Source of the DNA: Rhodoblastus sp. | GTDB lineage: Bacteria; Pseudomonadota; Alphaproteobacteria; Rhizobiales; Beijerinckiaceae | Length of the DNA stretch: 64,000 nucleotides | Reading direction: 5' to 3' | Assembly (NCBI RefSeq): GCF_019449565.1 | Contig: NZ_JAGRPM010000080.1 | Span: 79,040-143,039, forward strand | In this document: one piece after another, positions 1 to 8,222 of the stretch | How positions within the stretch are numbered: position 1 is the first letter of the stretch | How the letters are laid out: every line of letters starts with the position of its first letter | Made by a program: the position numbers and the translations under genes | Notes under the pieces: model-generated | Seen by the model: only the letters and a program-made list of their open reading frames with translations | Told to the model about the DNA's origin: nothing | Databases searched by the model: none

Positions 1-348
1 ATCGGTCTGCGGATTTCCAGGCGGCTGGGACGGCCATTGGATCCGGCTCGGAACATGGGTCGGCGGCACGCTGACGACCGCCTGCGCGAAGTCCAGCTCG
101 CGGGCGCGCTCGCCGCTGAACATGGCGCCGGGGACCGCCGAGCGCGTGCGGGTGGTGGCGATCAGAATTGTGTGTTCGGTCGCGCCGGGCGCCGCGCCCG
201 ATACGGGAACCATCGCATTGACGCCGGGGCGCGAACAGGCCGCGAGCATCGCGGGGAGCAGCATGAGCAGGAAGAGGGCGCGGACCCTGCTCCATGCGCC
301 CGGAACGGGGGTGCGATCGAGACGAAGAGCGATGGTCGGTCGACGCAA
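1..348 (-). CDS. Lipoprotein alpha/beta hydrolase (DUF900-like), N-terminal part only
   Basis: The 5' part of a minus-strand gene that runs off the left edge; about 115 residues are visible. From the TTG at 348, preceded by an AAGGA-type ribosome site, the protein opens with a basic segment and a hydrophobic run ending in a lipobox (LAAC). This predicts an outer-membrane or periplasmic lipoprotein. The mature part contains ILIATTRTRS, then PGAMFSGERAREL and QWPSQPPGNPQTD, the pattern typical of the N-terminus of DUF900 esterase-like proteins. The catalytic domain lies outside the window, so activity cannot be judged. An ATG at 264 is an alternative start but would leave a very short signal peptide. 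Confidence 0.6.
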   Translation of the reverse strand, partial: MRRPTIALRLDRTPVPGAWSRVRALFLLMLLPAMLAACSRPGVNAMVPVSGAAPGATEHTILIATTRTRSAVPGAMFSGERARELDFAQAVVSVPPTHVPSRIQWPSQPPGNPQTD

Positions 349-667
349 AACCTGTTCCTTCCGATGGCGAAATTCGAGTGGGCGCCTGCCCGCGCGGCTA
401 TGCCGCAAAGGTCGAAGCGGGGACCGTACACGAAATTGTGATCGGAGGCCAAGCAGTTAGCGAAAGCGGCGAAGGACGAGGCCTCTCCCTGCCCCGCGCG
501 ATCCTGCGCCGGCGCGGACTTGCAATACAAGATCGCATATTATCCAGAACTATTTGAAAATAATTCAAATTAAAGAAAATAGAGATCCGGCGCCGACCGC
601 AAGAGGTCGGGCCGGCTCCGCGCGGGGGCGCGCGCCGGCTGTGTTGCTCCGGCGCCGCAATGCTCTG
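349..667. other. Intergenic region with AT-rich block and inverted repeat
   Basis: No convincing gene. Bases about 536-592 are strikingly AT-rich for this genome. They are followed by an inverted repeat CCGACC/GGTCGG at 593-598 and 605-610 with a six-base loop. The hairpin lies downstream of the minus-strand 63-aa gene and is followed on that strand by T-rich sequence after about 12 bases, so it may act as a weak terminator for that gene. The AT-rich block may also hold the promoter of the leftmost lipoprotein gene. Confidence 0.4.
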
Positions 668-859
668 CTATTTTTTAAACTTGCGCGTGAACATGTCGAT
701 CGCCGTGACGGCTTCCGACGTGTCGGACCACATCTCAGCTTTGTCTTCCGTCTTGAATTCCTTGCCGAGATCGACCGGAGCCTCGGCTTCGGGCAGGTGC
801 AGGAAGCACGCCCATTTGCCATTGTCCTTTTGCTCGATCGTCACCTTGCTTTCAGCCAT
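668..859 (-). CDS. Conserved-looking small hypothetical protein, 63 aa
   Basis: A small acidic protein beginning MAESKVTIEQKDNGKW and ending in a lysine-rich tail. No family was recognised. The second of two adjacent ATG codons is chosen because GGAGGG lies about six bases before it, whereas the first ATG is only two or three bases from that site. The predicted content is mixed beta and helix, with no signal peptide or membrane segment. The gene stands alone, with an AT-rich region downstream. Good ribosome site, length and codon use support a real gene; function is unknown. Confidence 0.6.
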   Translation of the reverse strand: MAESKVTIEQKDNGKWACFLHLPEAEAPVDLGKEFKTEDKAEMWSDTSEAVTAIDMFTRKFKK

Positions 860-993
860 CATGCCCTCCGACTTTGAATTGTTCGCGACGCGGTTTGTCT
901 GCTTCCCGTCTCGCAGACTCCCGCATCGCGCGGAGAGCAATCCCCGCGCCAGCGGTCGAGCTGGAATGTGTATCGATTTCCCGGGGATGAAAC

Positions 994-2022
994 CTAGGCT
1001 TCCATCGGATAGCCGGCGTCGCGCCAGGCCTTGACGCCCCCGTCGAGGGCGGCCACCCGACCATAGCCAAGCTCGCGCAAGGTGGCTGCGGCGAGGGTCG
1101 AGATCTTGCCGAATTCGCAGGAGGTCACCACCCTCACGGTGGGATCGGGCAATTCGACATTGACCCGCAGCTCCAGCTGGCCGCGCGGAAGATGTTTGGC
1201 GCCCGGGATGTGCCCGGTCTGGAACGCGTCACGCTCGCGCAGGTCGAGCACGACCAGATCGCGGCTGTTGCCGCCGATCCGCGCATTGAGTTCGGCCAGC
1301 GATATGAACGGCACCTTCGCGCCCGCCTCCGCCAGCAGTTGCGCGACGGATTTGCCGCCGCTCATATTGGTGCGCAGCGCCTCGGTGAGGTGCGTCGGCG
1401 CCGCGAGGTCGAGCTTTTCCATCATCTCGACGAAAGCGGCGCGCTCCTTCTTCTGCAGCCGTGGATTTTGCTCGATTTCGGCGCCGATGGTCGAATGGCC
1501 GAGGTCCTTATAGTCATGCGCCGGATAGACGAGGGTTTCCGGCGGCAAGGTCAGCACTTTTTGGAACAGGCTGTCGTACAGCGCGTAGGGATCGCCGGTC
1601 GGCAGATCGGTCCGGCCCGTTCCGCCGATGAGCAGCGTGTCGCCGGTGAAGACGCGGTCCGGCAAGACCAGGCACAGGGAATCCCGCGTGTGACCGGGCG
1701 TATGCAGTGCCTTCAGCCGCAACTCGCCCACGATCAGCATGTCGCCGTCGTCAAGCCGCAGGTCGGCGTAAGGCGCGGGGCTCAGCCTGTGCATGACGAC
1801 AGGCGCCGACAGCGTCTTGCGCAGTTCGCGGCTGGCCGAGAAATGGTCCGCATGGGTGTGGGTGTCGATAATATAGCGGAGATGCAGGCCGTGTTGAGCG
1901 GCATAGCCGATGTAACAATCGATACGCGAGATTTCGGGGTCGATCACCGCCGCCGCGCGGGTCGTTTCGCATCCGACAATATAGGATTTGCAGCCGCCGG
2001 CGGCGAAGGTTTCGAAAATCAT
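994..2022 (-). CDS. Persulfide dioxygenase (ETHE1-like) fused to rhodanese domain
   Basis: A 342-aa two-domain protein. Residues 1 to about 230 form a metallo-beta-lactamase fold with THTHADH at 54-60, His111, Asp128 and His169. This is the mononuclear iron site set of ETHE1-type dioxygenases, which oxidise glutathione persulfide to sulfite. Residues about 240-340 form a rhodanese domain with an active-site loop containing Cys302 (TSCEFGKIS). Fusion of the two activities is known in bacterial sulfide detoxification proteins. The ATG at 2022 is preceded by AAGGAGG at good distance, so the ten upstream residues are not included. A 1-Cys peroxiredoxin gene lies just upstream on the same strand, which suits thiol and persulfide stress chemistry. 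Confidence 0.88.
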   Translation of the reverse strand: MIFETFAAGGCKSYIVGCETTRAAAVIDPEISRIDCYIGYAAQHGLHLRYIIDTHTHADHFSASRELRKTLSAPVVMHRLSPAPYADLRLDDGDMLIVGELRLKALHTPGHTRDSLCLVLPDRVFTGDTLLIGGTGRTDLPTGDPYALYDSLFQKVLTLPPETLVYPAHDYKDLGHSTIGAEIEQNPRLQKKERAAFVEMMEKLDLAAPTHLTEALRTNMSGGKSVAQLLAEAGAKVPFISLAELNARIGGNSRDLVVLDLRERDAFQTGHIPGAKHLPRGQLELRVNVELPDPTVRVVTSCEFGKISTLAAATLRELGYGRVAALDGGVKAWRDAGYPMEA

Positions 2023-2070
2023 CCACCCCTCCTTCCGCCGCGACGCAGCCATTCACGCGTGCGGGCGCGA

Positions 2071-2733
2071 TCAATCCTTCGGCTGCGCGACCACGCGCAG
2101 ATAGGGTTTCACGGTCGTCCAGCCGCCGGGATATTTCGCCCTGGCTTGCTCGTCGGATACCGAGGTCGGGATGATGACGTCCTGTCCCGGCTTCCAGTTG
2201 ACTGGCGTCGCCACCGCATGTTTCGCCGTCAGCTGGCAGGACTCCAGCAGCCGAAGCACCTCGTCGAAATTGCGGCCCGTGCTCATCGGATAGGTCAGCA
2301 TTGCCTTGATCTTCTTGTCCGGACCGATGACGAAAACAGAGCGCACTGTGGCGTTGTCGGCGGCAGTGCGCCCTTCCGAACTTGTCCCCGCCCCTTCGGG
2401 CAGCATGTCATAGGCCATGGCGACCTTGAGCTCGGGATCGCCGATCATCGGATAGGTGACCGCGTGGCCCTGGGTCTCCTCGATGTCCTTCGCCCAGCGG
2501 GCGTGGTTGTCGATGGGGTCGACGCTGAGCCCGATGATCTTGGTGTTGCGCTTGTCGAATTCCGGCTTCAGCCCGGCCATATAGCCGAGTTCGGTGGTGC
2601 AGACCGGGGTGAAGTCTTTTGGGTGGGAGAACAGGATCACCCAACTTTCGCCGATCCAGTCGTGAAAACTGATCGGCCCTTGCGTGGTTTCCGCGGTGAA
2701 ATTCGGAGCTTCGGAATTGATTCTCAGGGACAT
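2071..2733 (-). CDS. Peroxiredoxin, 1-Cys (Prx6-type)
   Basis: A 220-aa thiol peroxidase that reduces hydrogen peroxide or organic peroxides in the cytoplasm. The peroxidatic cysteine is Cys45 in the motif FTPVCTTELG. The long C-terminal arm with PVNWKPGQDVIIP is typical of the Prx6/AhpE-like 1-Cys group, and no conventional resolving cysteine is evident. The ATG at 2733 has a GGAGG site seven bases upstream. The gene is 48 bp upstream of the persulfide dioxygenase-rhodanese gene on the same strand, so co-transcription is plausible. The family assignment is secure; substrate preference is unknown. Confidence 0.92.
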   Translation of the reverse strand: MSLRINSEAPNFTAETTQGPISFHDWIGESWVILFSHPKDFTPVCTTELGYMAGLKPEFDKRNTKIIGLSVDPIDNHARWAKDIEETQGHAVTYPMIGDPELKVAMAYDMLPEGAGTSSEGRTAADNATVRSVFVIGPDKKIKAMLTYPMSTGRNFDEVLRLLESCQLTAKHAVATPVNWKPGQDVIIPTSVSDEQARAKYPGGWTTVKPYLRVVAQPKD

Positions 2734-2906
2734 CGGCTTGCCTCCGCCTCTCACCCTTTGCGCTGTGATCCGCCAATGGTAAACGCCAGGGAGCGAAGGC
2801 CTAACCGACGCTTGCTCAAAATGGTTCCCCGGCGGAAGCCCAATATTTCGGCCGCCGCCCCGCGCCCACGCCCATTTGACGAAACGGGGATCGAAACGAG
2901 CCCTGC

Positions 2907-3227
2907 TTAAGCCGTCCCGGCGTCGATCGCATCGCGGAAGGCCATCGCCTCCTGCTCCACGCGCACGGCGTCCATCACCGGCACCACCGGGCGCGCCTCG
3001 AATACGAAGGACGGCAGCATGGAGCAGAATTTGTGCACGGTCAGCGGATCGTCGCAGTCCACCAGCATATAGCCGCCCCAGTCGCCAACGCGGATGACGA
3101 ACACCTCGATCTTGAAATTGGCGGGCGCTTGCCATTGCAGGAAAACCTCCAGAATACGCTTCTGGGCATTCTCGTAATCCGCCGGCGATCCCTGCGGGCG
3201 CTCGTTCCAGGTGATCATATATTTCAT
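2907..3227 (-). CDS. DUF3303-like small protein
   Basis: A 106-aa protein starting MKYMITWNERPQGS. The opening, followed by a beta-rich region with GGYMLVDCDDP and a central DWGG, resembles DUF3303, a dimeric alpha/beta-barrel-like family of unknown function. The ATG at 3227 is chosen because GGGAGGTGGG lies directly upstream; an ATG nine codons earlier lacks such a site. There is no signal peptide or membrane segment. The gene lies on the same strand as the peroxiredoxin gene but is separated from it by 173 bp with no obvious structure. Confidence 0.6.
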   Translation of the reverse strand: MKYMITWNERPQGSPADYENAQKRILEVFLQWQAPANFKIEVFVIRVGDWGGYMLVDCDDPLTVHKFCSMLPSFVFEARPVVPVMDAVRVEQEAMAFRDAIDAGTA

Positions 3228-3619
3228 CGTCCCCACCTCCCCTTTGCCAGGCATTGCGCCCGGGCGTCCGCCAGCACGACGTAATCGCCGGCCGGGCCGA
3301 CGCTGAGGTCGGTGATTTTTCGCGGCGTCACAGCGATCGAACCTCTAACCGAGCAGCGCCGGCGATAGTTCCGCGAGTTTGAGAACAGGCGCCGGACGCT
3401 GGCCCATGTTTAGGCGGCCCCCAGTTCGGGAGGCCAGTCAGCGGCGAGAAATTGGTAAGGTTAATGTCGGGCTTATAGAAGTGATTGCGAATCCAAACAG
3501 CCTTCTTGCGCAATGCCGTCAACGTTTAACGCCGAAATTTACGTTTCGTAATGAGGTTACGTTTGTAACTAGTGACGGAAGTCATTGATGGGTTGCTTCA
3601 GAATTATAGGGTCGGCGCC
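3228..3619. other. Intergenic region between divergent genes
   Basis: About 390 bases without a convincing gene. It separates the minus-strand DUF3303-like gene from the plus-strand TadG-like gene and must hold their promoters. The right half is relatively AT-rich. It includes the candidate promoter at 3452-3479 and an imperfect palindrome GTTACGTTTGTAAC at 3556-3569. Confidence 0.5.
3452..3479 (+). promoter_or_regulatory. Candidate sigma-70 promoter for the TadG-like gene
   Basis: TTGGTA at 3452-3457 and TATAGA at 3474-3479 are separated by 16 bases, close to the housekeeping consensus. Transcription would begin near 3486, leaving a leader of roughly 130 bases before the ATG at 3620. Assigned by eye only. 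Confidence 0.35.
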
Positions 3620-4975
3620 ATGCAGGTTTACGTCGTCAACAATCTTGTCCTCGCCGCCCGCCGGCTACCGAGCGAAAAACGCGGCAGCGTCGCGATATAT
3701 TTCTCCCTCGCGCTATTCCCGATCCTCATGATGACGGGCGCCGCCATTGATTACGGGCGGGCTTTATCCGCGAAAGCGCGTCTGCAAAGCGCTGTGGACG
3801 CCGCCTCTGTCGCCGTCGCGCAATCCTCGGTTCAATCTCCGGCCTTCACGCAGGCCCAGCGGCTGGCCTTGGCGCAAGCTACATTCAACGCCGCTCTGGG
3901 ACCAACGGCGAACAGCCTCAATGTGACGACCGTCGGGGAATCGGATCCGACGAGCGCAAAGGCCTATTACGAAGTCACGGCGAGCACTTCCCTCCCCACG
4001 GCCGTTATGAACATCGCCCAGATAAATTCGGTGCCGATTAGTGTGAAATCTGGCGGCGCGATCAAGAATGCCCCGGTCGGTCCCGGCAGCGGTTGCGTGC
4101 TTTCGCTCGACAATTCCGCCGTTGACGCCTTCTGGGACAATGGCAACGCGACCGTGACCCTCTCCAGCTGCGATATCTATGACAATTCCTCCAACAGCGC
4201 GGCCCTCGCCGTCGGCGGTAGCGCAACGCTTGTCGCAAGGACGATCAACGTGACCGGGGGCGTGTCGGGAGCGTCAAAAATCACCACGACAGCTACGAAA
4301 CCGGACGGGTCCAAGGCAATCTACATGGGCGCGGCGCGCACTCCCGATCCCTATGCCAATGTCGTAATTCCGGCCTATCTCGGCTGCGACCATACAAATT
4401 ATTCGACCGGCACGAATGCTGCGCTGACCCCGGGCGTGTATTGCGGCGGAATACAAATCAATTCGAGCGCTGTGGTCACGATGGCGCCTGGCCTGTACAT
4501 CATCGACCGCGGCTCCTTCACGGTTAACGGACAGGCCAGCCTGTCCAGCATTACCGTTGGCGGGATGAGCGGCGTCACGATCGTGTTCACGTCCAGCACA
4601 AATTCGAATTGGCCGACGGTCACATTCAATGGCGGAGGAACCATCAATCTGATCGCGCCGACGGCGGCCGATATCGCCAAGGGCAATAACGGGCTGAACG
4701 GCATCCTTTTCTATGGAGACCGTAATATGCCGGTTGGACTCAACTACAAGATCAATGGCGGTTCGACCCAGGTCTTGACCGGGGCGATTTATCTTCCGGA
4801 GGCCGCCGTATTCTATGCGGGCAATACGAGCGCGAACAACTGTCTCCAGCGGATTGGCGACACCGTCACGTTCACCGGCAACAGCAATATCGCCATAAGT
4901 GGCTGTGGCATGTACAGCCTCGCCGGCTTTGGCGCGTCCTCGAACACGACCCAATATGTTTCGCTGGTCGAGTAG
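3620..4975 (+). CDS. TadE/TadG-like pilus-assembly family protein
   Basis: A 451-aa envelope protein. Residues about 20-60 hold the N-terminal TadE/G-type segment: a basic stretch with RGSVAIYFSLALFPILMM, then a hydrophobic helix ending in DYGRALSAKARLQSA. The remainder is an Asn/Ser/Thr/Gly-rich, beta-rich extracytoplasmic region with several Cys residues (GSGCVLS, SSCDIYD, LGCDH, VYCGG, NNCLQ, SGCGM) that could form disulfides. Such proteins are called Flp pilus assembly TadG, yet no other tad/flp gene is nearby. The start is uncertain: a GTG at 3572 would add 16 residues. Base composition is more AT-rich than its neighbours, which may indicate acquisition. Confidence 0.65.
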   Translation: MQVYVVNNLVLAARRLPSEKRGSVAIYFSLALFPILMMTGAAIDYGRALSAKARLQSAVDAASVAVAQSSVQSPAFTQAQRLALAQATFNAALGPTANSLNVTTVGESDPTSAKAYYEVTASTSLPTAVMNIAQINSVPISVKSGGAIKNAPVGPGSGCVLSLDNSAVDAFWDNGNATVTLSSCDIYDNSSNSAALAVGGSATLVARTINVTGGVSGASKITTTATKPDGSKAIYMGAARTPDPYANVVIPAYLGCDHTNYSTGTNAALTPGVYCGGIQINSSAVVTMAPGLYIIDRGSFTVNGQASLSSITVGGMSGVTIVFTSSTNSNWPTVTFNGGGTINLIAPTAADIAKGNNGLNGILFYGDRNMPVGLNYKINGGSTQVLTGAIYLPEAAVFYAGNTSANNCLQRIGDTVTFTGNSNIAISGCGMYSLAGFGASSNTTQYVSLVE

Positions 4976-5056
4976 CTCAGCGCGACACTATCGGAACGAT
5001 AATCGCCGACCGATGCCAGCCGCGCCAGCAATGCCGAATTGAGGGGCCGCCGCCCC

Positions 5057-6649
5057 TCACTCCCACTCGATCGTGCCGGGCGGCTTCGACGTCACGTCAT
5101 AGACAACGCGATTGACGCCCTTGACCTCGTTGATGATGCGGGTCGCGGCGCGGCCGAGGAAATTCATGTCATAGGGGAAGAAGTCCGCCGTCATGCCGTC
5201 GACTGAGGTCACGGCGCGCAGCGCGCAGACATGGTCATAAGTGCGGCCGTCGCCCATCACGCCAACGGTGCGCACCGGCAGCAGCACCGCGAAGGCCTGC
5301 CAGATCTTGTCGTAAAGCCCGGCCTTGCGGATTTCGTCGAGATAGACGGCGTCGGCCTTGCGCAGGATGTCGAGCTTTTCGCGGGTGACGCCGCCTGGGC
5401 AGCGAATGGCGAGGCCGGGACCCGGGAATGGATGGCGGCCGACGAAAGCTTCCGGCAGGCCGAGTTCGCGCCCCAGGACGCGCACTTCGTCCTTGAACAA
5501 TTCGCGCAGTGGCTCGACCAGCTTCATGTTCATGCGCGCGGGCAGACCGCCGACATTGTGATGGCTCTTGATCGTCACCGAGGGGCCACCGGTGAAGGAC
5601 ACGCTCTCGATCACGTCCGGATATAACGTGCCTTGCGCCAAAAATTCCGGCGCGCCGCGCCCGTCCTCGGCGATCTTCTTCGCCTCGGCTTCAAAGGTCT
5701 CGATGAACAGCCGCCCGATGGTCTTGCGCTTGGTTTCGGGATCAGCTTCCCCTTCCAACGCGCCGATGAACAGGTCCTGCGCCTGAACATGCACCAGGGG
5801 GATATTGTAATGGTCGCGGAATAGCGTCACGACCTCCTCGGCCTCGCCCATGCGCAACAGGCCGTGATCGACAAAGACGCAGGTGAGCCGGTCGCCGATC
5901 GCCTCATGGATCAGCACGGCGGCCACGGCGGAATCGACGCCGCCGGAGAGGCCGCACAAAACCCTGCCCTGCCCCACCTGATCGCGGATCGCCTTGATCG
6001 CTTCGCCGCGAAAGGCCGCCATGGTCCAGTCGGATTTCAGGCCCGCGACCTTATGGACGAAATTGGCGAGCAGCGCCGCGCCGTCCGGCGTATGGACGAC
6101 TTCGGGATGGAACTGGGTGGTGAAAATCTTGCGCTTTTCGTCCGAGGCGACGGCGAAGGGCGCGTTCTCGCTCAGCGCCTTGACGGTGAAGCCCTCCGGC
6201 AGGCTGGTGACGCGGTCGCCGTGGCTCATCCAGACCTGATAGGCGCCGCCGATTTCCCAGACGCCGTCGAACAAGGCGCTCGGCTCGACGATCTCGACGT
6301 TGGCGCGGCCGAATTCTGCGGGATGGCCGCCTTCAACCGCACCGCCAAGTTGGGCGGCGATGGTCTGCTGGCCATAGCAGATGGCGAGAATGGGCAGGCC
6401 GGAATCGAAAATCTTCTGCGGCGCGCGGGGCGAGCCGGGTTCGGTGACGGAGGCCGGGCCGCCGGAAAGAATCACGGCTTTCGGCCGGATCGCGTCGAAA
6501 ACCCTCTCCGCCGACTGGAACGGCGCGATCTCGCAATAGACGCCCGCCTCGCGCACGCGGCGCGCGATGAGCTGCGTCACTTGCGAACCGAAATCGACAA
6601 TGAGAACCTTGTCGTGATGCTGGCGGATTTCGTCGTGCAGAAGCGTCAT
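5057..6649 (-). CDS. guaA: GMP synthase (glutamine-hydrolysing)
   Basis: A 530-aa enzyme converting XMP to GMP with ATP and glutamine in the cytoplasm. The N-terminal class I glutamine amidotransferase domain (residues about 15-205) has the nucleophile loop AICYGQQ and the histidine motif FHPEV. The ATP pyrophosphatase domain follows with the P-loop LSGGVDSAV. The C-terminal dimerisation domain ends with KPPGTIEWE, the invariant GuaA tail. Full length for the family. The gene is alone on its strand; the next minus-strand gene upstream, tgt, is more than 400 bp away. Confidence 0.97.
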   Translation of the reverse strand: MTLLHDEIRQHHDKVLIVDFGSQVTQLIARRVREAGVYCEIAPFQSAERVFDAIRPKAVILSGGPASVTEPGSPRAPQKIFDSGLPILAICYGQQTIAAQLGGAVEGGHPAEFGRANVEIVEPSALFDGVWEIGGAYQVWMSHGDRVTSLPEGFTVKALSENAPFAVASDEKRKIFTTQFHPEVVHTPDGAALLANFVHKVAGLKSDWTMAAFRGEAIKAIRDQVGQGRVLCGLSGGVDSAVAAVLIHEAIGDRLTCVFVDHGLLRMGEAEEVVTLFRDHYNIPLVHVQAQDLFIGALEGEADPETKRKTIGRLFIETFEAEAKKIAEDGRGAPEFLAQGTLYPDVIESVSFTGGPSVTIKSHHNVGGLPARMNMKLVEPLRELFKDEVRVLGRELGLPEAFVGRHPFPGPGLAIRCPGGVTREKLDILRKADAVYLDEIRKAGLYDKIWQAFAVLLPVRTVGVMGDGRTYDHVCALRAVTSVDGMTADFFPYDMNFLGRAATRIINEVKGVNRVVYDVTSKPPGTIEWE

Positions 6650-6839
6650 GGAATGGGTCCCGTCGAGAGGTTCCGATTAAGCCAAGCGTGTCGCCGAAGC
6701 AAGGCGCGGCTTCCTGCGCGAAATTGGAAGGCGTTCGCCTCGGGCGCCCGCGGGAATATTTTTTCGATTTTCGTCCCGTTCGACGCCAATTTTTTGAAAA
6801 ATTAGGCGTTTCTCCTGATGACAAGGCCAAAAGCTTCGA

Positions 6840-7037
6840 CTAACGTAGCCCCGCACTCCAAAGGAGGCCATGGCCGAGAAACGGCCTGCATGCTGTCCAA
6901 GTCGTGGGAGGACGTTTCGCATCGGACGTTGCGCCAAAAGGCGCTGGGGAGATGAGCTGCATAGCTTTTTCGATGCGGAACAGGACAAGTGAGGCGGAGC
7001 GGAAAGACTCGATAGTCTTTCCGCTCATTCTTTTTTC
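6840..7037 (+). ncRNA. Candidate small RNA (or very short ORF) between guaA and tgt
   Basis: A plus-strand unit lying opposite the flanking minus-strand genes. It carries two small perfect hairpins: GGCCG-AGAAA-CGGCC at 6872-6886 and GCGCC-AAAA-GGCGC at 6931-6944. A textbook intrinsic terminator follows at 6997-7037. No plus-strand gene of normal size feeds this terminator. A 40-codon frame starts at the ATG at 6870 and ends at 6992, but its AAGGAGG is only two bases before the ATG, which is too close for efficient initiation. The 5' boundary is a guess because no clear promoter was found. It was not recognised as 6S, SRP, tmRNA or RNase P RNA. Confidence 0.4.
6997..7037 (+). terminator. Strong intrinsic terminator
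   Basis: A perfect 13-bp stem, GAGCGGAAAGACT at 6997-7009 with AGTCTTTCCGCTC at 7014-7026 and a four-base loop, followed by ATTCTTTTTTC. The T-run is on the plus strand only; on the minus strand the hairpin is followed by mixed sequence. It therefore ends a plus-strand transcript rather than tgt. Confidence 0.85.
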
Positions 7038-7078
7038 AGACCCTCGACGCGCTTTTTTCAGACCCTTGACGTGCTATT

Positions 7079-8215
7079 TCAGGCTGCGGCGTCCGGCTCG
7101 CCGCCGCGCTCCCAATCGGCCTTCACCTGAAGCTGGTAATCGTCAAAGCGCCCCTCCGCGATTGCCGTTCGAGCGCCGGCCATCAGCTCCTGATAATAGG
7201 CCAGGTTGACCCAAGTCAGCAGCATCATGCCCAGGATTTCCTGACAGCGCACGAGGTGATGCAGATAGGCGCGGGAATAGTCCCGCGCCGCCGGACAGGC
7301 GGAATGGGGATCGAGCGGACGCGAATCGTCGGCGTGACGGGCGTTGCGCAGATTGATCTTGCCCCAGCGCGTATAGGCGAGGCCGTGACGCCCGGCCCGG
7401 GTCGGCATGACGCAATCGAACATATCGATCCCGCGCGCCACCGATTCGATCAGATCGTCGGGCGAGCCGACGCCCATCAGATAATGCGGCTTGTGTTCGG
7501 GCAGATGGGGCATGACCGTCTCGATCATCGCCAGCATGACCGCCTGAGGTTCGCCCACGGCGAGGCCGCCAATGGCGAGGCCGTGGAAATCCATCTCCGC
7601 CAAAGCCCGCGCGCTCTCCACGCGCAGGGATCGCTCCGCCCCGCCCTGCACGATGCCGAAACAGGCGTGGCCGGGCTGTTCGCCAAAGGCCTTGCGCGAG
7701 CGTTCGGCCCAGCGCAGCGACAGACGCATGGCGCGTTCGGCCTCCTCTAACGAACAGGGCAGCTTCACGCATTCGTCGAACTGCATCTGGATGTCCGAGC
7801 CGAGCAGACGCTGGATTTCCATCGAGCGTTCCGGCGTCAGCACATGTTTCGCGCCGTCAATATGGGACTGGAAGGTGACGCCATTCTCGTCCAGCTTGCG
7901 CAGCTTGGCCAGCGACATGACCTGAAAGCCGCCGCTGTCGGTCAGAATCGGATGCGGCCAGTTCATGAACTTGTGCAGGCCGCCGAGCGAAGCGACCCGC
8001 TCCGCTCCGGGGCGCAGCATCAGGTGATAGGTGTTGCCGAGCACGATATCGGCGCCCAGCGCCCGCACCTGATCGGGATACATGGCCTTGACCGTCGCCG
8101 CAGTGCCAACCGGCATGAAGGCCGGCGTGCGGATATTTCCGCGCGGCGTAGAAATTTCGCCCTGGCGGGCGCCGCCGTCCCGGGCGATGAGCCGGTAGCC
8201 GAAAGTGTCGGTCAT
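7079..8215 (-). CDS. tgt: tRNA-guanine transglycosylase
   Basis: A 378-aa enzyme that swaps guanine-34 for preQ1 in tRNAs with GUN anticodons, the step before QueA. The TIM-barrel motifs are present: [11 protein letters not shown] with Asp93, FDECVKL with Asp147, and [13 protein letters not shown] with the nucleophile Asp267. The zinc subdomain is atypical. Where most bacterial enzymes have C-x-C-x-x-C and a later His, this one reads Ser305, Cys307, Ala310 and Val336, so only one of four ligands remains. The ATG at 8215 gives a normal N-terminus. The stop codon lies more than 40 bases from the opposing terminator. queA is located about 43 kb away in this window. Confidence 0.95.
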   Translation of the reverse strand: MTDTFGYRLIARDGGARQGEISTPRGNIRTPAFMPVGTAATVKAMYPDQVRALGADIVLGNTYHLMLRPGAERVASLGGLHKFMNWPHPILTDSGGFQVMSLAKLRKLDENGVTFQSHIDGAKHVLTPERSMEIQRLLGSDIQMQFDECVKLPCSLEEAERAMRLSLRWAERSRKAFGEQPGHACFGIVQGGAERSLRVESARALAEMDFHGLAIGGLAVGEPQAVMLAMIETVMPHLPEHKPHYLMGVGSPDDLIESVARGIDMFDCVMPTRAGRHGLAYTRWGKINLRNARHADDSRPLDPHSACPAARDYSRAYLHHLVRCQEILGMMLLTWVNLAYYQELMAGARTAIAEGRFDDYQLQVKADWERGGEPDAAA

Positions 8216-8222
8216 GAGATCC

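Noticed and set aside
1192..2910. Long plus-strand open frame opposite the persulfide dioxygenase and peroxiredoxin genes
   Set aside because: It is antisense to two well-supported genes and its protein is Arg-rich low-complexity sequence; GC-rich DNA makes such frames by chance.
3556..3569. GTTACGTTTGTAAC as a further member of the phrB repeat family
   Set aside because: It shares only the GTTAC half-sites, has a longer centre and no 18-bp partner.
6870..6992. 40-codon small protein gene with AAGGAGG site
   Set aside because: Only two bases separate the ribosome site from the ATG, and the region folds into hairpins ending in a terminator; kept only as an alternative reading of the candidate small RNA.
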